Shown here one piece after another: positions 55,681-64,000 of a DNA stretch of 64,000 nucleotides; the first letter of the stretch is position 1; each line of letters starts with the position of its first letter. Under the pieces are notes generated by a model, which was not told the origin of the DNA, ran no database searches, and was given only the letters and a program-made list of their open reading frames with translations. Made by a program: the position numbers and the translations under genes. The DNA lies in contig CANTUZ010000011.1 of NCBI GenBank assembly GCA_947846985.1, forward strand, positions 15,488,096-15,552,095, given 5' to 3'. The DNA comes from Fratercula arctica (taxonomy: Eukaryota > Chordata > Aves > Charadriiformes > Alcidae).

Positions 55681-58600
55681 ACAACCGCCTGGGCCTGGCC
55701 TTTTTGTGGGGTCAGCATGGGGCAGTGCTGGGCTGGGGGGGCAGAGGCAGCCACAGGGTGCCTTGGGGTGGGTGGGAGGAGCAGGCAGGGACCCGCAGCA
55801 GGTCAAGCAGGGCAGACAGCCCCTCTGCCCTCATCAGCCCACTCCTCAGCAGGAGCTTGACAAGCACACCACAGGGTGCTAAGCCAGCGCCCCATCTGTT
55901 CCCCAGAACCCTTACTAAGACCTCTGCTTGCTGTAGCACCACAAGAAGCCCGGGCTAATTTGACACGGCCTTGAGTGTCCTGGTAAGATACCCCATGGTC
56001 CACCCAGACATGTCTGCCTGCCACCCAGCACTGCTCTCATCATCCACCTCCCTTGGACAAGTAAAAATACTTCTTTCCCTCTGCTTCCTCCCTCCATCTT
56101 GGAGGTCACCAGATGCTACAGGCTTTCCCTTTCTTTTCAGACACTGAAACATCAGATATCTCACCATTTCCTTTGAGCCATTTCTCCGGATTGACCCTGG
56201 GCTGTTCTCCAAATACTCCTTCGTTATCACAAGAGAGGCTGAACCTCTCTTGTGATATACCTCTATACCCATAGACATGTGCAACCGCTGCTCCTGCAGT
56301 TCTCTTTCCTAACAGAAGGCCATTCACATCGCCCACACCTAGGCTGCTACTTAGCTCTTGGCCACGCTGCTGGCAGTGACATGAACCAACTACAGCCGGC
56401 ACAGAGTTACCCGTTACCCCTTCTGACAGCCCCAGCAGGCTCAAGGTTCGCGTTGCAGAGTCCTCTACCTAGAGGTAAGCATGATGTGACCTTGAACCCC
56501 AATCATGTTGCATTTGGCTACTAGATGACAGCGACACAATGGGACAATATGGATCTTTTCACTGGCCACATCTGTTCAAACAGGTTGCCTTTTAATGAAG
56601 CTTCATTGCAGGTAATGCCTTAAGGCTGGGTGTGCTGTTGAGGGATTGCTTACTTTTTGAGAGGCTTTGCCTCTGAAATATCAACACCATGTGTCTGTCG
56701 TGGGTGTCAGTGGCACACAGCAGGCAAATGCAAAGGCCAGGTGTGCACAGGAGAGGTGGTTGCTGATATTACGTGCAGTTTGAGGCATTGGAAACCTGAT
56801 CCCAGTTAGATGTCAGCTTTCAAACCAAGCAGGCAGTGGTGACATGATCAGTGGATGAAGACAGTGTTTCCCAGGGGAAGGCTCTGAGAACCCGCTTGGA
56901 TTGAGGGATCTGAAGGAAGGCTGAGAAGTTGCTGTCAGCCAAGGGTAAGTTTTTGGCCAAGGACAGCATGGCAAGAATATATGGGAATGTTCCTGTGGGT
57001 GGCCCTGGGTGGATGTACCAGAAGAGGCAGCAGGTTGGCCCTCTCTCACTGCCGTCCGGCAGAGAACTTAGTCAATGATGTTGGCCATTAGCTTCTTACG
57101 AAGTCACAGGCAAATATGCTAGTGCTTTGATAGATGGTGCTTCCTACTAAGTGAGCTCCCAGTCCCACCTATATCCCACCTTTCCCCTCCAAGAGTGGGG
57201 GAACCACTGCCAGCAGGGATGTGTCCTGCCTGCATCCCCACACCCCCACCTTCCCACTCCTGCAGGTGTATTGCCAGCAAACATGTTTTATTGACTCGCC
57301 GAGCTGGTGAGAAGCTCACCTAGAGTCAAACAGGCAGGGTTTCATTTTCCTGTTGAAAGATGTTTCGGCTTCTGGCAACTTCCATCTCCAACAGCTGCTA
57401 GAGCAGGTTACTGCCCACATGAATGCAGGGTGGATGAGGAGTACAACCTTGACTGGCTGCAAACTCCTGCCTTGGCTTGGCCCCTTGCATCACCGCAGCA
57501 GCACCACCAGCTTCTTTAAGAGGTGAGGGTGAGTGCTGCTAAGCAATTCCTTTGATACAACGTCGCCGTGCAGTGGCGTTTCTGACACTTTTATGAAAGA
57601 AGGCTTTAAGCTCCATCAGAGATGGTCACTCATCTGTTATGTATAGAGAATCTCATGTACAAAGCCCAAAAGAATGTGCAAGTGACCTGAAACATGTGGC
57701 ACGGGCCAAGTTTTGTGGCTGGATTCTCTGAAGTCTCACTTTGAAGTGGTCTGAATGTGATGTTCCCTCATGGATATTGAAAGAGCATTACTGATAGAGA
57801 AACTGCTGTGCCTGCAGCTGCTGGGGGTTTGGCTCTTCCCACATTCCCGTACAGCATCCCACAGCGCTCAGACTTCGAGAGGCAGACAGACCCCACCAAG
57901 CATCTGTGAACACAGGCAGACCTTGTTCCCCTTCCCAAGTGGCAGATGAGACGGCAGTGCTGCTGCCCTGCTCGCATTGGCAGGCTACACCGCTGTGGCG
58001 TCCTGCAGGTATGCATCGCTCCGATGTCCTCTCCGGCTTCCGACTGACCAGACTGCCCGAACGCTGGTGAGGTTTTGGGGTTGGTCTTGCAGTGTGTCCT
58101 CACAGAGACATTTTGGACCGGAGGGAAGGTGTCTGACGGTAATAGCGGGCATTCACCAGCTGGGGGAGTTCACAGTTCAGAAAAAGGCACAGCCTAGAAA
58201 ATAGGCCGTTTTAAATAAACCCCCTCGTACCTCCCCGGGCTTGGTGACACGTTCAGCCTTTGTTTACCAGGTTTATTGCAGCGCAGGGGAGGATGCCCTG
58301 TGACTCGTTCCAGTGTACAGCTACCAGCAGCCCGAGGGGGCCCCTGCAACGCTCTGGGTCACTCCGTACAGAAAACACCCTTAGAAATAAGCGATGACAG
58401 AGCATAGCTGCTACAGCCCAAAGGAGACCGCGCACTGCCAAACCAGCATAGAGCTGCAGCCCTTGTACAGTGACAAGGGGTAACAGTTGCTGCACCAGCT
58501 CCCCTTTGCAGTAGCCCAGGGCTGGCATGGGACGACGCAGTGCAGAACCTGACTGCCCACGTCCCTGAGGTTCATCCGGGGCAAACCTAGCTTTTCCAAA

Positions 58601-61600
58601 GTCTCCTTTGGACGCCTTTAGAAAGCATGGACAGGAGAGCCCAAAGGCTTCATCTTAACCAAGAACTCAAGCTGGCCTCATTTGCAAGCAGAGAGGCTTT
58701 TCCAGCAGCAAAGGCCCAGGGCTGTCCACAGGCGAGGCAGCCCCTGTGCGTTCCTGCTGCAGGACACTGGCCAGCCTGGCCTGCCTGCTGGCCTCAGGTG
58801 CCAGACGCACCTCCCAACCACAGCAAGATGGGCAACTTCAATTGTTGGACAATGCAGTTTCCAATGCATGCAGCATGGCCATCAGAAGTTTGAACAGTGT
58901 CTACACTTTCCAAAGCATTTCTAATCCTTCCTTATCCATAGCCAGTAGTAAGGTTTGAGGCCAGTGCTGCAAACATCCTTTACATGCTGCTTCTCGGGTA
59001 ATTCCATGATGACGTTTCAGAAAGGCCTGCCTTGCTGGCCTCTTGGGTTGCTAGAGGCTTCTTGGTGTTCTCCTCCTGGTTTATCTTGGCTTTTTCAGTC
59101 TTCTCCCTAGGAAGAACATGCAGTGGCTTGTTATAAATCATTCCCAGTCAGTGATTCTGTCCAGTCATTCCAAATCTCTTGCCTATTTCCTGAATTGTTA
59201 TTGCTGCCTTTCCCTGCACGGATTTTCCCCTTTCTTTGTTCCCCCAAATCGTGTGTGTGTTTCAGCCCAGTTTGCCCTCTGGCTGGCTCGGTGCTTCCCA
59301 TCAACACAGCAGCCTCATGCTGACAACAGAGACCAAGGGCGCCTGGCACAGGTCCGATCTCTGTCCAGCGCCTCAGCAGGGCTCTCCAGCAGGCCTTGAG
59401 CAAGCATGAGTGAAAGCTGTTTGGGTGCCCGTGGGATAGATAAGTCACTTTTTTTTTCCCTTACAGTATCTCACACTGTGCAATCGCAGTCAGCATGCGA
59501 CTAGTCTAGCAGCCCCTGGACTGTCGTGGCCCCCTCTGCCCTGCTGCTCTGCTTGTCGCGCGCTGCCCCGAGCGTTCCCTGCGAGATGAGCTGTGCAGAG
59601 ATCCTGCTGCCTTCCGCCTGCCCAGCCCCACACCCAGTAAGGGTACGCTTTGCGTTCCTCAGAGCCATTTGAAGAGGCCACAGAGTGTTCAAGTTTACTC
59701 CTGCTAAGTTGGCTGAGGACATTGAACACCCTCAGGTAGTCTCACTATGCTTAATGGGTGCCACATTGGGAACTTCTGCAAATCCAGGTGGAATACTTCT
59801 TAATTCTGGGGTTTTTTTTTTGCCAATGTGGAGGTACCTGCAGGAGGGACAATAAGTGCACCTTAAGTTTTACTTTTACAGTGACGCGCAACTGGAAATT
59901 GATAAATCTATTGCTCAATATACAAAGGATGCCATTGCCAGGGAGGTAATTTCTGTACATGTGTGTGCAGAGAGGCTGTTGGTCACTCTTGGTAAACAAT
60001 TACTAACAATATTTGCATTTCTACTGTTTCTACCTTTAAACTGACAAGAATCATTCAAAAATGGACGTTTGGCACAGCCTGATGTTAATCTTGCAGACCC
60101 TACCTTCATCTTTCATCTCTGGTCAGGGCAGCCTCTGACTGCACTGCAGAGAGCATGCTTGTTACTTAAAACAGTAGCACGGTGCCATCTTGCACTACAA
60201 GCACCGTTCTTTCCATTAACATCTGACATGGATTTGTAGTGCCCACCCCGCAGAATTCACAGCGTTTGTGTAAACAGTTTTGAAGTTGTTCTCTGTATAT
60301 CGGGAGAGAAAGTCTGCTTCTCCTCTTCTCTTAAAAGTGTAATAATTGTAATGAATTAGATTTCCTTCTGTTTCCAGTCTGCTGGGAAGATGCACTTTGA
60401 GGCCCATTTTTAGGTCACTCTTCTGTCAAACTTTACATACTTCTTTCCCTCGGCTAACTGTATTTACTAAACATTTAGCTCCATGGTGCACTTCTTGGAG
60501 AAAGGCACGTAAGAGCCTCTAGCTGCCAGCCACAGCTCGGCTCACCCCTTGGCTCGCCCCTTTGCACACTGGTAGGTGCTTGCAGACCATGTGCAGACCA
60601 TGAGTCTTCCTCTCACCTTCAACTCCACCAAATTAATTAAGCAGTCACTTATGTGACAAGGAGACACGTCTTAAAAGGCTTTGTGTTTACACTGCTCCTT
60701 CATTTACTGTTTAAAAAGCTTTCTTTGGCAGCCCAAGGAAAACACGATGCACCCGTTCTTCCTGAGGTCACCGGGGCATCTTTGGTTCAGCTCCTTGTCC
60801 TGACCTGCATGCGAGCCTCGTGCCCGTACTGCAGTGGTGTTCGTCACTCATTTCTCGCTGTTAGCTGGGAGAGGGCAGTGGGCACCACGGGCAAGACTCC
60901 TGCTGTGGTCACAGCTCTTTTGCAGACACTGCTTTGTGGTCATGCAAAACCTGCCGTCGCTTCACAAAGACTCTGCACATGTGCTGCAGAGCCCTTTGAG
61001 GACCCTGTGGGTGTGCAGGGCCTGTTCATGGTGATGGTTCAATCGGGAAGGTAGAATAAAGTCTGTCTGTTGGTTTCTATGACATAACCGGAGGACTTTT
61101 AGCACAAGGCCATTTGTGTAGTCCCTCCCACACTTCTTCATTCTTGGTCCACTTTACACTACAGGGCCCATCTATCTCAGAGAGGTTTTATTTTCCCTGC
61201 ATTTGTGGTGTGGAACACATAGGCCTTTCCCATAGCTGGATCCCTTTTTAATGTGGTGCTGCTCACAGACCTACTGAGAAATCCCTGACCACCCCAAATT
61301 TCTTTCCTTCCTTCCTTCTCTGCCTTTTTTCTTTCTTTTGTAGCACCATGATGTACCCCCAGCCCCATCAGACTGATACTCCCCCTCATTTGCTGGCAGG
61401 CCGAACAAACAAGATGCTGCTGTGTAGGAACATCTTGCAGAACTTCTCAAAGCAGAAGGTGCAGCACTACACATTGCATGAAGGTGAGACGCTTCATGCA
61501 AGTGAGCTGCCCCACTGCAGTGGACTGGGCAAATAACATGAGCAGAGCTCCACACAAGGGATTCTCTACAGGGTCTAGGCTTTGCCGTGGTGAATGGACA

Positions 61601-64000
61601 ATAATTTAACTGGTTTCCCCTGGGACACCACTGCATCGTTTTTAACCTGTGTGCAGCCATAACACTCCAGGATAATGTCATACAGTGATGCATGAGCAGA
61701 ATGCTCAAGAGGTCCTTAACACAACAATGAAAGAGATGGTATATCAATGTCATGGGAGCCATTAGATGGATTAAGTGCCTCTCTCTCTCTCTGTGCACAG
61801 CCAGGGAGGGCTTTCTTCAAATTGCACCTGATAAGCTCATAGGTAAACCACTCAACACATAGTAGCATCATTTTTCTTACTGTACCTCCAGCTTACAAGT
61901 CTGAGATCAGTAATTACTTTGCTCTCTCAAGCAAGCTGTATCCTGAGGAATTACAGCTGGATTAAGAGACTGACGCCTAGCAATAACCCGCGGTGAAGCA
62001 AATGAGGAATTGCTGGATGGAGCCGCTCAGCTTTGACACAGCGCCGTAGCCATCTGATGGCTCCAACCAACCTAGGCTTGCAGGGCCACCCTCTGGCTCA
62101 GCTCCAGGGAGCCACTTCCCTCTACAGCCCGTGCACATCCCTTTGGCCAGCATCAAACAGGCTCCGGCGCCAGGCGAAGGGTGGGAGGGTGCTGCTGGGC
62201 TGCCTGGCTCCAACTGAAAGCTGGAGGGTATTCCCAGGCTGGCCAATGGCTTGCTGGGGCAGTTCAGAGGAATCGCTTCTGCCTACTTTGCCAGTAAGTG
62301 GCCTTTCTTTTTCCTGTTCCCTTGAATAGAGAACTCAAAAGCTGAGACCTGTGATGAGTGACACAGTTTCATCCTTGAGCTACTCAGATGGTTACAATCT
62401 TGCTGGTAATGACTGATGTGGTTCTGTTATTGCAGTGCCCAGTGTGCCACATCTGTACAGCCCTACACACATCTGTTGCGCGGCTCTTCCCTGTGAAGGT
62501 TGGATGACCACCAGCCTCCTTTATCTAGACTCTTTGCACGTGCTGGCAGCAGAAAGTCTCCTCTGCTGGCCATTTTTTCACTTTTCTTTGCTGAACTCAG
62601 CAGTTCCAGCCACATAGCTACTTTATTTTATTGCTGCCGTAAAATATATTTGGTGGGTTGGTTTGGAAAACAAACACCTCCGCAGAATATGGAATATCAG
62701 ATGCCTCAGTCCAGAGGAGGTAGAAAGGGAAGAAGGGGTGAACATTTCCTAGCAGTATTTATGTGTAAATTTATTGGAGCAGCCCGTAAAATAGGACATA
62801 GAACAAGTCATACAATAAAAAAGTGCACCAATACCGTATGGTTTACGTGTCCCTTGCCCAAGGTTAAAGACTGTAACAGCTCCTTTCAACATACTTTCTT
62901 AATTCAAGCTCACCAGCCTCGTTACTTTTCCTCAAAATGTGCAAACCTTTAACTTCTCTCAAGGGATAACTTGAAACTTGCTGTGAGAATGAAATATTAA
63001 TTAGAGAATCTCACTGTGCGCCCGTCACTGTGTGGCCTCTAGGAAGCCAGAGGAAGCCAGACACGCTCCAGACCTAAAGTGCTCCCTTTGTGTGGGGCTT
63101 TTGTTCCCCACATTCCACCCGTTCTGCCCTGTCACAGCTGATAGCAGCTCCCCAGCCCACCGAAAGAAAACTGTCACAGCTAAGTGTACCTTGGCCGCTT
63201 ACAAACAATATAAGCTATTAACGAGTTTGTTATCTTGAGCAGGTTTTACACAAATTGTTCCCTGTCCAGCATTTGGCATAAGCAGCGATGACAACTTTTT
63301 GACAGATGCTAGTGAGAAGAGAATAAAGATGCTGTGGCTTCAGACCATCTGCAGGGATTAAATCTTCATCACATTAGGTGACTTTTCTGCTCTTGAGACA
63401 AAGGAAACTTTTCTTTTTCTCTGGCTACACACCTCAGTTTTTCCAAGACACTGTTTCATTGCCAGACACTTTCATCGTAGCTTGTCTATCACAGAGCCAT
63501 TTGAAAACTGCTGTAAATCGACTTCTTACCCCTCTAACACCCAGACAAATTTAATCCATGATGCTCATTAATGCTTTTCTGAATCTCCAGCTGCAGTCTC
63601 CTGGCTGATCCAGGGCTGTTTCAGGAAGGTTCTGGTTGCTGTTTAGGCCACCAGCTTCCAGCACTGATGAAAGCCTGCACTAGCCACAAATGTCCAGAAA
63701 GTAACTCTGCTTCTAATGTGTGACCTTAAGAGTCGTGGCTTTTTATAAGCTTGTGAGCTATGTCCAATGGGGAAAAAAACCTGTAAATCACCACAAACGT
63801 TGTGATTCTCCATTTCCTGCACAATGTCACAAATATGATTTGAGGAACAGAAAGGAACATTTGCTATAAAAAAAAAAAAAAAGAGGAAAAGATTAACACT
63901 AGAGTTTGTTTGTCCAATGCTTAAAATTGAACAGGAAGTTGAATACATCCAGGCAAAGCAATTAACATCAACTAAGAAACTCTGATATTTGTTTTCAGTA
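55681..64000. other. Apparent intergenic sequence downstream of PHF2
   Basis: No exon, RNA gene or intact mobile element could be supported on either strand. Noted items are the 14-bp-stem hairpin at 56225, pyrimidine-rich tracts at 61305-61341 and 61782-61795, and an A-run at 63869-63882. Part of it could be regulatory DNA, but nothing in the sequence proves it. Confidence 0.7.
56225..56257. repeat. Perfect inverted repeat, 14-bp stem and 5-base loop
   Basis: tatcacaagagagg at 56225-56238 is followed by the loop ctgaa and the exact reverse complement cctctcttgtgata at 56244-56257. It lies about 0.6 kb beyond the probable PHF2 poly(A) site. Stem pairing does not extend beyond these bases. 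The loop is short for a typical microRNA precursor. Confidence 0.9.

Noticed and set aside
62500..62952. Plus-strand 150-residue frame
   Set aside because: No recognisable domain, no splice or promoter context; length is within chance for this window.

Overview
The window is vertebrate nuclear DNA, almost certainly from a bird. The evidence is (i) long introns with GT...AG boundaries, (ii) several truncated CR1 non-LTR retrotransposons, the dominant avian LINE, with the typical 3' terminal ATTCTATG/ATTCTGTG octamer repeats, and (iii) no operons, no dense ORFs and no prokaryotic signals. I cannot name the species from the sequence alone.

One protein-coding gene fills most of it: PHF2 (PHD finger protein 2, KDM7 family), on the + strand. 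I could place 21 consecutive coding exons between 11469 and 54551. Their splice phases agree at every junction and together they give 3,088 coding bases, that is 1,028 complete codons plus one split codon and the stop. They begin inside the PHD finger (at the codon matching human Ser33) and end at the conserved basic C-terminus. The start codon and the first about 32 residues (first half of the PHD finger) are not in the window, so the 5' exon, promoter and most of intron 1 lie to the left. The total protein would be about 1,061 residues if the missing N-terminus matches the human one, against 1,096 in human PHF2; most of the difference is a missing Ser/Thr-rich stretch in exon 21.

Layout: 1-11468 is the tail of intron 1, with four CR1 fragments. 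11469-31562 carries the second half of the PHD finger, the linker and the JmjC domain (exons 2-11), including the iron ligands His (25874-25876) and Asp (25880-25882) and the family-specific Tyr (28117-28119) in place of the usual second His. 32882-51887 holds the long disordered, Lys/Pro-, acidic- and Ser-rich C-terminal half (exons 12-21), interrupted by an 8.6 kb intron with two more CR1 remnants. 54463-54551 is the last coding exon, followed by a very GC-rich then AT-rich 3' UTR that seems to end near 55.63-55.68 kb. From there to 64000 I see no gene; it appears to be intergenic.

The most notable non-coding features are a 0.73 kb G-rich minisatellite with a 66-bp higher-order period in intron 2, a perfect 14-bp-stem hairpin downstream of the gene, 32-bp GC-rich tandem units in the 3' UTR, and the fact that all six CR1 fragments lie antisense to PHF2. 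I found no evidence for a new multi-gene system; the window is best described as an avian PHF2 locus with some unusual repeats.
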